DNA from: Effrenium voratum
Lineage: Eukaryota > Sar > Dinophyceae > Suessiales > Symbiodiniaceae
Assembly (NCBI GenBank): GCA_963377175.1
Contig: CAUJNA010001502.1
Location: forward strand, 612,501-676,500
Length of the DNA: 64,000 nt
Direction of reading: 5' to 3'
The first letter of the stretch is position 1. Each line of letters begins with the position of its first letter. The notes under the pieces are model-generated. The model did no database searches. It was not told the origin of the DNA and saw only the letters and a program-made list of their open reading frames with translations. Positions 53,075 to 63,945 of the stretch are shown in pieces. The position numbers and the translations under genes were made by a program.

Positions 53075-53600
53075 GGACCCCCCGACAGCCCCCCCCATGA
53101 TGTTCGAAGAAGTGATGATTCAAATAGGGGTGCAATTAAATCTCTGTAGAAAATCTAAAACGTAGCATGGGGGTTGGGGGGGGCAGCAGCCCCCCCTTGA
53201 AAGTGATGTTTCAAGTAGGGGTGCAATGATGCAGGAACGGGTGCGATAGAATTTAAATGCAGCGGGAGGGTTGGCGGGGGTGGTTTCCCCTATGATGTTC
53301 GAAGAAGTGCATACATACAGACATACATGGATTACATAGATTACCTAAAATGTCGTATGTTACAGCATTTCTCGCGAAATTGGACGCTCGAAAACATAAT
53401 GATTCAAATAGGGGTGCAAATAAATCTTTGCAAGACATCTAAAAAGTAGCGGGGGGGCGGCGGCAGCCCCCACCATGATGTTTGCAGAAGTGTTGATTCA
53501 AAATAGGGGTGCAATTACTCTGCAAACAATCTAAACAGTAGGGGGGGCTTCCCCCCCCATGATGTTCGAAGAAGTGATGATTCAAATAGGGAGAAAACTG
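53075..53600 (+). repeat. minisatellite M2, second locus
   Basis: About five units with GAAGAAGTGATGATTCAAAT, TAGGGGTGCAAT and GGGGGCAGCAGCCCCCC; a variant of the 12.6 kb array. Confidence 0.8.
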
Positions 53601-53794
53601 GTGATGCTGATGATGCGGGAAGCCAAATCCAAAAACCAATGAAAGGGTGCAAAAGCCAAAACGCCCGGAGAGGAACTGGGAAAGCAGAGGATGCGAAAAG
53701 CCAAAGCCGCCAAAAGCAGCAACAGCAAAAACGCCACCTGCTGGAGAGGAACTGGGAATGCAGAGGATGCGAAAAGCCAAAGCTAAAAAGCCAC

Positions 53795-53945
53795 CAAAAG
53801 CCGCATAAAGCCACCAAAAGCCGCATAAACCAACAAGAAACCGAAAAGCCAAGAAGCCGAGAAGCCGAGAAGCCGAAAAGCCAAGAAGCCGAAAAGCCAA
53901 AAAGCCAAGAAGCCAAAAAGCCAAGAAGCCAAAAAGCCAAAAGCG
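53795..53945 (+). repeat. AAGCC-based minisatellite
   Basis: Units AAGCCGAGAAGCCGAAAAGC, periods of 9 and 18 bp, ending in a G run. Encodes KPKSREAE-like artefacts. Confidence 0.85.
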
Positions 53946-54157
53946 GGGGGGGGGGGGAAACAACGAAAACAACATATCATAAAAAAAATACCCCTCCAAA
54001 GGAAACCCTCCTTTTTGGGGTAGCGTCAAAATAGTGGAACCCCCGCACTATGAAACAAAAAAGGTGTCCTCTCTTGCTTTTCCCTTACGGGCCCAAGACA
54101 CCACCCCTTTCTTGGCTACCCCCTTTGCCACTCCAAGTGGCTTGCCCTTAACACCAC

Positions 54158-54229
54158 CCCTTTGTTGGGGCCATCCCAAGAGGGCACCTCTTCCGCCGGA
54201 GCCTCCGCCGCAACCTCCGGCTCTGGGCC
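54158..54229 (-). CDS. possible acidic exon
   Basis: Frame reads GPEPEVAAEAPAEEVPSWDG then PNKG after CTCAG|GGCCCA, with a GT donor (GGG|GTGGTG). GC-rich, Ala/Glu/Pro repeats. Gene assignment unknown. Confidence 0.35.
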
Positions 54230-55278
54230 CTGAGCGCAAGGGACCCCAGCGGCTCTCTGGAGCACAAGGGACCGGTTGATCAAAAGGCCCACATGGAGAG
54301 AAAAACCATGAGGCAAACCAGACAGGATGAGTTTCACCATGTTTCACCTCCAAATGGGAAAGTTCGCCGACTGGTGATTTTGGGGGCGAACGGAGTATTG
54401 ATCAACCCCCAGGGAATGAGGGATTGGGAATGAACCTGCGAAATTCGCTTCTAGGGGTCCTTCCCCTACTTATTTTGGCGTTTCTTGTGGCTTCCCTTTT
54501 TTTGTAGTCCACCCCAAAAGAAAGGGTACCAACAACAACAAGACACACCCAAATGGGTTGCAAGAAGATCCCAGAGAGTCCGAGCACCTGAGGATGGCTT
54601 TTGGAGACGGCAACAAGTGGTCTAAGCACCTCCTCAGGTACTTGGATCTTGTAGGAAAAGTCAAGTTTGTGATGTTGTGTTGCTTTGCATTTTAGTTTGG
54701 AGCCCCCTACTAAAGTGATGGCAGGACCCTAAGACGTACCAAAGCACCTTTCGGAATGTGTGGCAGGAATTGTGGGGCTACCCAGCGAATCCCCACGTTG
54801 CAAACCACCAAGCATCACTGCGCCAGGAACCTTATTTTTCAATGCCTCTCCAGCAGATGTCAGAAACCGCCCATTAAGGGAACAAGATAATTCTGACTGA
54901 GCCCAACCTCGATACGTCAACTTCTGTGCCGTAAGTCCAGCACTTTCAAACAAGTCGACATCTTGCCCTTGGCTAAACAGAAGACGTTTGAACCAGCCCC
55001 TTTCTTCCCTGCACACTAACATGAAACCCAACACATCCTCAGTTCTAGAGAACCTCCTTTGTTCCATGTAAGTTTGCCGTGGAGCAAATGGAAGTGGGGG
55101 GGGGGTGGGGGAATTTTTGGAGATCTCCACATATATATGTGTCCATTGTCTCTATGGGGAAGGCTAGATAACCCCCCCCCCCCTCCACTTCTGCTTCCAT
55201 TGTCGCATAGAGAAGGCTACAGAAATGGAATTGCGGACCCCCCCTTCCCCCCCCCTTGAACGTTCCCAGCCCAAAGAC

Positions 55279-55310
55279 CTCGCCTTCGCCTCGGGCGTCG
55301 CGCTGGTCGC
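55279..55310 (-). CDS. possible small exon
   Basis: Frame re-reads ATSATPEAKA between CAG|GCGACC and AG|GTCTTT. GC-rich island in AT-richer DNA; too short to assign. Confidence 0.25.
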
Positions 55311-55388
55311 CTGGTCAACTTGTTCAGCAGCTGTGCCATGAAAACTCCCCATGTCATGGTCATGGTTTATTCGTCGACGGCCATCCCT

Positions 55389-55480
55389 ACTGTGGATGGA
55401 CGATTTTTTGCGCCACCTTGAAACCATCAAAAGCCATGGTTTGTTGGTATGTACAAGGGAATTATCCTTCCAGGGGTCCA
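55389..55480. mobile_element. family E element, left part
   Basis: TACTGTGGATGGACGATTTT ... GCGCCACCTTGAAACC ... GGTTTGTTGGTATGTAC ... AATTATCCTTCCAGGGG; no right terminus. Confidence 0.55.
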
Positions 55481-57432
55481 TCTTACAAAGCCGCATACAA
55501 AGGGCTCCTTTGACCGCAGCAGAAACAAGAGTAAAGGGACCCTCACAAAGGTCCTTGAAGCCAAGTTCAGCCAAGAGGCTTGGGGCGGCTCCTGGTGTGC
55601 TTGGCCCATGACTCATGCGCTCATGCGCTGTTGCTGAGGTGGGGCCTTAATTTCTGGGGTCATAAGTCGCTGTGATGCTTATAAATGTCTGGACTCCTGC
55701 TTGCGTCCCCTGCGGTGTGGAGGCCTGAATCCACCCTCAGGGTATTAACACACGTACGAGAAAAGTAGCGAACAAAGAAACTTTTGGAGGCAACCCAAAG
55801 TTAGAACACATCCCAACTGTGTTCTAACCTGCTTGGATGCCGTGGGCGCATCGATGGTAACAAGGAATCGCCAGACTCTAAATAACCCGCAGGGCTCGTG
55901 AGGGCTGTCGCCAAGTTTGCCAACCTGCAAGTTCAACAACTAACACCTCCAAAACTAGCCATCCTGGGTCTCGGGACAAAACTACCAAGGTGGGTTCTCG
56001 CTGCGTCAGGTCCACTTTGCACACGGGCCCAGTTGGGGAGACCGTTCCCGTCTCAACTTGTGGTTTCGCACAGCTTCTGAGTTCCCCACATGCCATTGCA
56101 AACAAAGGGGAAGCAACAAAAGATCATTGTATTTGGCTGATTTCAACTGTACTCAAGAAAGGGAAAGATTGGTGAGACCATGTGAACCTCAAATTTTTAA
56201 ATAGGGGGTCCGGGAAACATGAAGATCTATTGCTGCCTACTTGCGGGTTTCTCATCGCGGGAAATCAACGCCGATGGATTGCTTCAGGGTAACTTGATTT
56301 ACCATGCACACATTGCACTAATGCTAAAAAAACATGGCAAACAAAAAACATGAAACAGCAACATAAGCCACGACAATGGTTGAATCCTGAAGAACAAGCA
56401 AATACTTTAATACACATAGAATCATGAAAAATCAGTCTTCATTCTTCGGAGCCTATCATACCCCGTGTTGGTTGATGTCGTATGGGCCCTGCACCATCCA
56501 CTAACATGAATCCTGGAAAACTGAGTGTCCTGGAACACTGTTCTTGTAAAAGGGACGCAGGCCTGGACCTTCCATTGATTGGTTGTTTTGTTGAGTGCGT
56601 TTTTTCTGCTCGAACACAGTTTGTGCCCATTTCTTCAATTTCTGCCCGAGCAATGAAAAAGTGCCCGAGGGTTATAAATTTAAATGAGCACTTTTAAAAT
56701 GTGTGCTCTTTTGCGGGTTGTTGCGCTCGTTTTGCAGGCCGTTGCAGGCTTGAGTAGGTCATAGTAGGACCTGACAGCCCAAAAAAGAGGACAAGCCGAG
56801 AAAAAAAAGGTACGAATCCCAAAAACCAGCAGATTGACAGGAGAGTCCAGGTATCAAACAAGGAAACCAGGAGGTTGTTAATCCAGAGCTTTCACTGGCC
56901 TTTCTGCCTTCGGCAGCCAAACGTGCGACCGCTAATGCCAATCCAGCCTACAAAAAGGCTTCTCACGTGAGGGTTGTTCACAAAAAGGGTCCGAATTTGC
57001 GACTCCGGTGCCCTTTAGTCTCCCATTTTTTAACAAGGGGCTAAGAAAAGGATCCCGAATAAGGCATACACTTACCCAGTTGCAACCAATGAACCTGATA
57101 GAAAAAGTGCACCTTCTTTGCTGATAGACAATTCTTGCTGGCCCCGTGCAAACGGGGCGCCGAAAAAAGAGCTTTCAATCCACTCAACGAGGCTTTGGGT
57201 GTCTCAAACTCGGTTGCCATGGACAACCCAACGCTTCAAAGCTGCAGTCTCCTCCACCTGTTCTGCAGGGGGGCCTGTTTGTGTTTCTCTATTTCCAAGG
57301 GCACCTCGTTTCCTATCAAGTGGATTGGCCAAAGAGTCCAGGAGCTGTCTCTTTACCACACAATTTGTCTCTTCAACCAGTTGTGCAAGTCCAGGATCTT
57401 AGGAAGTAAGGCAACCCCCCTCCGAATCGCTC

Positions 57433-57498
57433 CTGCAGCGGCGCCTTGGGTGGCGCCTTGGGCGGCGCCTTGGGCGGCAAGGCCTTGACCGGTGGCTC
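57433..57498 (-). CDS. Pro/Lys-repeat exon
   Basis: Encodes EPPVKALPPKAPPKAPPKAP then LQ, a PPKA repeat resembling the linker exon at 37.04-37.12 kb. The acceptor is CCCAG|GAG. The 3' end reads CTGCAG|GAGCGA, a GA-type donor if spliced there. Confidence 0.45.
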
Positions 57499-58203
57499 CT
57501 GGGAAACGAAACTGGGCCGAAATGGCCTCGCATGCGCACTTGCCCAAAAGGACCCGGAAATACAAGGTTACTTCCCACCGTCCTGGTTTGCTGGTTTGGA
57601 TCATTTTCCTTTTCAAGAAACCCCTGTCAGGTTCCATGTGAATTAGTGGAATGGTCACCATTTGGGGAGGGTAAACTAGGTAGATCGACACCTTTTGCGG
57701 AGCATCATGAACATCTAAGCGGCCTGGGTGTGTCTCAAAATAGAGGGGGGCTTAAAATATGTTGGTTTCCCTTTCAGTTTCCCTTGTTTTAAGTTATGCT
57801 CAACATGGGCATCCTCCAACAAAAGGTCAATGGCTCTTCTGTCAATGAGCTGACTTTGACATAGCCCAGAGACATAGCCACGTCGTCATTGGAGACCTTT
57901 GGGAGGGAGGGTCCAAGGGGCTTCTAGACTTTGAACGAGACGTGCTACTCCCACAGTTGCCCAAAGGACCTGGAGATACAAGGTGATCGCCTTTTGGGAC
58001 CTTTGCTCAAATTCGCCCCAAAAGGGGGGAAACCAAAAGGTTCAATGGTCGGCTTACAACTGAGAAAATTCATCAACCACCCCCCCAGAAAGTTGGTTAT
58101 AGACGTGGGCTCCCATTAGTGCACATGAACAACGGAAAACCTCCACATCTCCTGCTCTTGGCTAAACCCGCCCTCCCCCCTCCCAGCCCAGCTTGCCAGT
58201 GAC

Positions 58204-58297
58204 CCCCTCCCGCGCCTTCGCCTTGGGCGTGGGGGCCTTTTCCATAGACATGGCCTTCTTCTCTGCGAGCGGCGCATCCCCGGGGGACAGGCCCAGC
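58204..58297 (-). CDS. Lys/Ala/Pro-rich exon
   Basis: Encodes LGLSPGDAPLAEKKAMSMEK then APTPKAKAREG. The acceptor is GAAG|GCTGG; the donor GGG|GTCACT. Probably part of the same gene as the 57.4 and 59.3 kb exons. Confidence 0.5.
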
Positions 58298-59094
58298 CTT
58301 CGGTCCAGTCTGGGCCAAATTTCTGACATCACCCCTGCCCCAATTCCACTTTGAAGGGGGGTGCGGATGAAATAACAATGGAAACCGCCAAGCTAAGAAC
58401 CTTCATGGGCCACTGGGTGCTCGGGCCTTGGTGTTGGACGTTGGGACCTTCATAGATGTTCGCTCATTTTACCCCCGAATCCTTCAGCTCGCCCTAAAAC
58501 AAGGCACAGCCAACAGAGCACACCCGCAATCTTGGGAATCCCCCAATGAAGATTCCCCAAACAAAAAAGGCGCCCTGAACCGGGATGCTCATGCATGTTT
58601 CTCAAGAAAACCTTTGACGAGAAAAAAAACCGTGCAAAGATCCACCTCACTCCTGGGAAGGCTCGGCAAGTGGGCAGAGCGCCAACTGAAAAAAAGGATA
58701 CAGAAAAGGAGGGCGCCGGAGAAAAATGCGGCCGGCCACAAGAAGAAGCAGGGCCGGGTTTTACGCAGAATTGTTGGTTTGCGGAGAAAAACAGACTTTG
58801 ACACAGGTCTGGGGCACGTTTTCACGCACGCACTCCTCAAAGGCACTCCCAAAGCTTGAGATCCCTGGCAGCCAAATCATGCAAGCTCCCCAATGGGGGG
58901 AGGCCACACAATGAACTTGGTTGCTGTTGACCTGTGCAACAAAGTTTCCAATTCGGAAAATCCGGCCACAAGCAAAACCTAAAGTTACCTAGCGCTAAGT
59001 GAAATCGTGGAAGCTGACAGAAGGGTTTTGGAGGAGGAGAACCCCCTTGGCCACTGCCATGGTTGTTCGAGAGGGACAGAGACAAAAAAGGAAA

Positions 59095-59099
59095 GAAAA

Positions 59100-59160
<61 letters not shown>

Positions 59161-59172
59161 GAGGCAAAGACA
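59095..59172 (+). repeat. GA microsatellite
   Basis: (GA)n with GGGA and CAGA interruptions, close to the 59.3 kb exon. Confidence 0.95.
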
Positions 59173-59312
59173 GGGATGAGAGAGAGAGACAAAGACTCAC
59201 CCAAAAAAAGATCCCCCAAACGTGAGGCGCCAAACAACATCCCGTCCCGCCGCAACAACGGCGACCTCCGCCCCATCGCGGAGGCCTCCGCGCCCCCCGC
59301 GCCGAGGCTCAC

Positions 59313-59389
59313 TCGCATGGCCTCCCGCTTCAACGCCTCCGGCGCCGAGGGCCGCAAGAACTGCTGCGCCGCGGCCTGGGCGAGCCGGG
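59313..59389 (-). CDS. helical exon, unknown family
   Basis: Encodes RLAQAAAQQFLRPSAPEALK then REAMR. The donor CGA|GTGAGC is a strong GT donor; the acceptor is CTCAG|CCCGG. No family recognised. Confidence 0.55.
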
Positions 59390-60072
59390 CTGAGCTCGGC
59401 CAAGCCGGGTCAACCTCCGGTGTTGGGTCCTACGAGTCCTGGGCTTTCAAACGTTGTGGTGCTGATTCGGTTTGTTCTTTTTTGGTTTGGGGGGAGGGGG
59501 GGGACCCTGCAAAGGGTTGGGAAAACATATGGGTGACCATGGATGTGTGTTTCCCTCTCTCTTTTTTTTGGGGGGGGACCCTTCAAATGGTTGGGAAAGC
59601 CACGCCGACATGAGTGGTCTTTTTGTGGGCTCGCCTTTTTAGTCGGAAAGGCACACCCAGCAAGTATAGGGTTTCTTTTGGAGGGGGGCCCCTCAAAATT
59701 GTGGCTTTCCTTTTTCATAAACAGTCAACAGCTTCACCGTTCTAGTAGAAAAGCCACACCTAGATGAGGAGGATATCTGCAATGGACTTGGATCCTCAAT
59801 TCCAGGCAGGCCTCCTTCTTCAAGACATTAGCAATGAATGCGATTGGTATCTAGACAACTCTTTATTTACAAGCAAAATGGTCCAAACCCAAAAAGTTGT
59901 TCAAGTCCGAACTGGAACTCAACCATTGCAAGGGGGTTTAAGGGCTCACCTTTCTGGTGGAAGAAAAAGCCCAAGGAAAACAATCAGATCTTCAAATAAA
60001 ACCCGGCCTTCTTCCTTGGACCAAAAGAAAACATGAAAACAAACAGCACCCCAGCGCCGAAGCAACTCCAGC

Positions 60073-60180
60073 CTTGTGCCGGCCATTTATGGCACGCTCC
60101 AGGCGCCGCAGCTCGGGGGACCGGAAAATCAGCGCCACTGCGCTGCGCACCTCCGGATCGATTTGCTCGCTTCCGGGAAC
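60073..60180 (-). CDS. exon of unknown protein
   Basis: 36 codons VPGSEQIDPEVRSAVALIFR then SPELRRLERAINGRHK, clearly protein-like with GC-rich third positions. The acceptor is ACAG|GTTCCC, the donor AAG|GCTGGA (GC). I do not recognise the family. Confidence 0.7.
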
Positions 60181-60384
60181 CTGTCTATGAGTTTCACTGC
60201 CTCGAATCGCTCGCTTCAGGGGGAAATTTGGATATTTATATATCACAGGAAGCTTAGTTAGAAAACTTCCGTGTTACAAAAAGTGGGCTTTGCGCACGGG
60301 TGTGCCACGGTCTCGCCGCGGGTTCGCCACAGTCCCGCCACGAATTCCGCAGCACTTTGGCAACCTAAGGTGCAGATGTCGTGA

Positions 60385-60650
60385 CAGGCGCAGGATTTTG
60401 ATCCCATGGGCATCACAATTCGCGACAGGCGCAGCACTTCGCGAATCGCATTGGGCGCTGCTGCGTGCCGATTGCGTGGAGGGCGCCTGGCTTTCCCACA
60501 AGCACTTCCGCAAGGTCGAGTCATTTCGTGGCAGGCGCAGCGCTTTCTCAAGCTCAAGTTCTGCATGTCGTGGCAGGCGCAGCTTTTTCGCAAGGTCGAG
60601 TACAGATTTCGTGGCAGGCGCAGCACGGCAGGGTCTGGTGCAGATAAATA
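60385..60650 (+). repeat. minisatellite M1, second locus
   Basis: Units with GTGGCAGGCGCAGC and TTTCGCAAGGTCGAGTACAG, more diverged than at 12.2 kb. Confidence 0.75.
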
Positions 60651-61075
60651 GGTCGATCGATAGAGACATAGAGAGATAGATAAATATATGGATATCCTCG
60701 ATAGATAGATAGACAGAGAGAATAGATAGAGAGAAAGAAAGAAAGAAAAAAAGAAAGGAAGAAAGAAAGAAACTAATAAAGAAAGAAAGAAAACAAAAAA
60801 GAAGAGAGAGAAGGAACAAAATAAAGACAGAGAGAAAGACATAAATCAAGACAAAAAATAAAACATAAAGCAAGAAAGCCAGACAGGAAGAAAGGAAGAA
60901 AGGAAGAAAGGAAAGAAAAGAAAGACATACAGACAGAAAAGGAAAGGACAGAAAAGGAAAGGAAGGAAGGACGGAAGGAAGAAAGAAAGCAACACAGAAA
61001 GAAAGAAGGAAAGCAACACAGAAAGAAAGAAGGAACCAACAAAAAAAGAACAACATAAATAAAGAAAGCAAAGGA
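60650..61075 (+). repeat. GATA/GAAA purine tract after M1, second locus
   Basis: GATAGATAAATA-type start, then about 400 bp of GAAAG, GAAGG and related repeats. Long minus-strand Phe/Ser/Leu frames over it are artefacts. Confidence 0.9.
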
Positions 61076-61083
61076 CACTCCAC

Positions 61084-61187
61084 CTGCCAACTCGACCGCG
61101 GCAGAAAACTCGACCAAAAGGTGCGGGGGCATGGGGCGGCGGATGTGCTGTTTCTCTTCCCATTCCTCCAGTTCTGCTGGAGTATAC
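61084..61187 (-). CDS. exon of unknown protein (YTPAELEEWEEKQHIRRP)
   Basis: Encodes YTPAELEEWEEKQHIRRPMP then PHLLVEFSAAVELA. Strongly coding. It joins in phase 2 to the exon at 61225 across what would be only 37 nt of intron. The donor is GCAG|GTGGAG. Confidence 0.75.
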
Positions 61188-61224
61188 CTGGTATAGTGGC
61201 TATATAGTGGCGGTGTATCCAAAC

Positions 61225-61311
61225 CCTGGGGGCGGTTTGGGGGTGAACATCTTCTTAGATTTCGCGGCCTCGTTGAGGGCGCCTTTGGCTAAAGATCCGG
61301 AGCTGAGGTTC
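61225..61311 (-). CDS. exon of unknown protein, upstream of the 37-nt intron (5' end approximate)
   Basis: Encodes SSGSLAKGALNEAAKSKKMF then TPKPPPG. Reading on without splicing meets a TAG after 7 codons. The donor is GG|GTTTGG. Splicing gives ...KPPPGYTPAELEEW. Confidence 0.6.
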
Positions 61312-61872
61312 GTGACACCTGGTTGTGTCAAAAGGGCACATGGGGGTACTTTATTTTTGCCGTGGGTAAGCCCTAAAAAAATCCATGTATTTATTGGGGG
61401 GTATCTTTTTGGGTTGCTCCAAGCGAGCCCCAAACATTGTGAAAACGACCACCGTTGCGGTGCCATGGCCATGGTTCCAAAAACGGATTTCTTGTGCTGG
61501 TTCATAGGCAAAAGGAGGACAACTCAAAACAGGACAGGCGACTGCATCGCGCTTGCGGTGGTCAAAGGGTCGGCTTCTTGTCTTTCTGTCTAGGATCAAC
61601 ATGGGGTTCTTCAAAATGGAAGAACCTCTACCGGTAATCCGTCATTAGTGTAATTAGCGGCGTCCCCACCACTACAGAAGAAACCATTACCATCTGGAAC
61701 AAGGATTAGGGATTGATGCCGAACAACTCAGCCAACATCCGCAACCAAATGAGATGTGTCAAATTGAGTGGGAAACCCGCAAAATAGTAGTTTGCTTTTG
61801 GTTTCCCTCTAAACCAGCTCCAAAAAGAGGGTACCGAGCCTTAAGAACAACAGCACCCATCTGCCTGCCTGC

Positions 61873-61989
61873 CTTGTTCTGCATCAGCCTCGTCCTTTGC
61901 CCCTCCGGCACGTTCCGCTCGAACTCCGGCGGCTTGCGAATGCCGTCCTCGGCTTCGGCGACTTGGACGGCAGTTCCATCGGGCCCACG
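61873..61989 (-). CDS. exon of unknown protein
   Basis: 39 codons: RGPDGTAVQVAEAEDGIRKP then PEFERNVPEGQRTRLMQNK. Charged and protein-like. The acceptor is CACAG|CGT, the donor AAG|GCAGGC (GC). Confidence 0.7.
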
Positions 61990-62708
61990 CTGTGCATTGT
62001 CCAAGCTTCAGAGCAGCTGCGAATAGATCAACAAACAAAACCAGCAAGCAAGCAGCTGGCAAATTCAGCAAATAAAGCAACCAGCACAACATAAACTACA
62101 AACTATTAAAGGCAAAATACCCAAAAACAACCTTTGGGAAGGGAAGCAACCGTGCGGTCACCTTTTGGCTAAGACCCGGATGCCAAAATCGGGAGGCTTT
62201 GAAGAGGGTGGGTGGCTAGCTTGAGGAATCGGACCCCTCCAAAATCGCGAAACCGTTTGCCTTTTGGTTTCAAAACCCACACACAAAGATGGGACCGAGC
62301 CTCAACAAAAAACGCGACAATTCTGTGGCTGTCAACCTTCGAGTCAGAGAGGTTTTTCTTGGACCGTGGGAGGTTCACAACACCGCTTGATCTACTGATT
62401 TCCCTGCAAGTGACCGCCATCGCCCGTTGGCGAGTCCGAAGACATTTGGCTGTTTGGCGGGGTTGCTCCGTCTCGAAAGCTGGTTCGTGGCTGCTGCTCA
62501 CGGGAAGGCGTTTCTTGGACTCGAACTTCGTGATGCCCATATCCAACCGAGAACAAACTACCCAGAAGCCAGCCCCGGGCTAGGTGAGCTTGCCATATGC
62601 AGATCTATGAACAGGGCTCACTGGAAAGTGGCAATTTCCTGGTGGTGTCTATTGAAATGATCGCCACTTTTGGAGGTTCCAAAAAGGGAAATGGAGGAAA
62701 CCCTGTAC

Positions 62709-62807
62709 ATACTGTGGATGGACACAATCCTGCGCCACTTTGAACCCATGACAAACCATTGGGCTTCTGAACGGTGGTGCGTAATGGATTTCGCCCATCC
62801 GCAGTAG
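62709..62807. mobile_element. family E element, copy 5
   Basis: TACTGTGGATGGACACAATC ... ATGGATTTCGCCCATCCGCAGTA, about 99 bp. Confidence 0.65.
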
Positions 62808-62972
62808 GCAGATCTGTCTAGGTGAATTACAATATTTCACCAACCTGAAACAAGGTGGCTTGGGGGGCCACTCCCCACATAAACCACCATTCAGGGTGAG
62901 GTCGTGTGAGGTGGTTATAATTCACCCAGATCTATGAAACAGCTGCTATTTGTTTAGCGCCCTGTGGCTCAC

Positions 62973-63106
62973 GCTGGGGATCCGAAAGCCTCGAGCCCCG
63001 CCTCCTCCGGAGGCTCCTCGCACACAATCTGCCGGCCATCCGAAGCCCAAAAGCACCACCTGGCTTCTCCGCAGGGCTCAATCGGTTTTCCCTCCAAGTT
63101 GAACAT
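62973..63106 (-). CDS. exon of unknown protein (MFNLEGKPIEPCGEARWCFW)
   Basis: 44 codons plus GC: MFNLEGKPIEPCGEARWCFW then ASDGRQIVCEEPPEEAGLEAFGSP. The acceptor is CTCAG|ATG, the donor GC|GTGAGC. Very convincing coding sequence with several Cys and Trp; I do not recognise the family. The Met is probably internal because an acceptor precedes it directly. Confidence 0.78.
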
Positions 63107-63656
63107 CTGAGCAAATTACCACATACTATGCTTGGCCAGCTGGATTTAAAGATCTGAGCAAATGTCCAATTACTAGATGCTTGGTTTTTGTGCGGGTGCC
63201 CGTTTGCAGGTGCTTGATACGCAAATTCAAAAAGACCGCATACGTTTTGTCGGGGAAAACAAAAACTTGTCCCCCCTCCCCCGCCTGGCCCAGGAAGAGG
63301 TTTCCTATAAGCGAATCCCCAGCTACATTCCCGAAACTTTGAGTCATTCCCTACTGAGCAACAGCAAGTTAAGTTCAACTCTAGACTTCCTTGTTGTTTA
63401 GCAGCATGGTTCACAAAGGACAAGCAGAATTCCAAAAGCAACAAGCAGCCATAATTGCACCACACAGCAGTGTTATCGCTGTATGTGGAAATATCATTTC
63501 GAGGGGAACCATAAAGGAGACCAACCACCTAGAGGGCTCCTAATTTTGAGACACACCCTTTCGTGGTTTTCATCCTGTCAGAAGGTAGCAAAACCAGCAA
63601 ATGTCCTGAGGAAGCAGAACGCCATGTTCTTAAACCAGTGCGGCAGGTTGGAACTT

Positions 63657-63693
63657 GAGTGCAGTGCCATTCGGATCGCGGGGTCCGGGATAC
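63657..63693 (-). CDS. possible small exon (YPGPRDPNGTAL)
   Basis: Frame YPGPRDPNGTALK after GAG|GTATCC, in phase with the exon at 63877-63945. The 3' end is unresolved. Confidence 0.4.
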
Positions 63694-63876
63694 CTCAGGA
63701 AACCCAAGCCGGCTCCCAAGCTCCCAAGGCGCAGCTTGCTACCCCCCCCCCCTCCCCTACCCCCTCCCCCCCCGTACACCCCCGGGCCACCCCCCGGCCA
63801 ACCCTTGCACTTCCGCGCGTTCCAAATGCATTTGGAAAACCCGCCGTTTAAAGATAAGAAAAATAAAAAAAAAATC

Positions 63877-63945
63877 CGGCCGAGGCACTCCTTGGAGAGG
63901 GGGCACGGGTACTTCTCCACGGAGAAGCCGCTGCAGGAGCTGTAC
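63877..63945 (-). CDS. possible Cys-rich exon
   Basis: Frame YSSCSGFSVEKYPCPLSKEC then LGR after AAG|GTACAG, ending CG|GATTTT (GA type). It continues in phase into YPGPRDPNG. The plus strand is also open here. Confidence 0.4.

Noticed and set aside
60258..61083. 194- and 269-codon minus frames rich in Phe/Ser/Leu that could look like a membrane protein.
   Set aside because: They follow the GAAA tract; only the exon at its edge (61084-61187) is supported.
62169..62583. Overlapping open frames of 123-125 codons on both strands.
   Set aside because: No GC-rich third positions, no motif, and no join with flanking exons.
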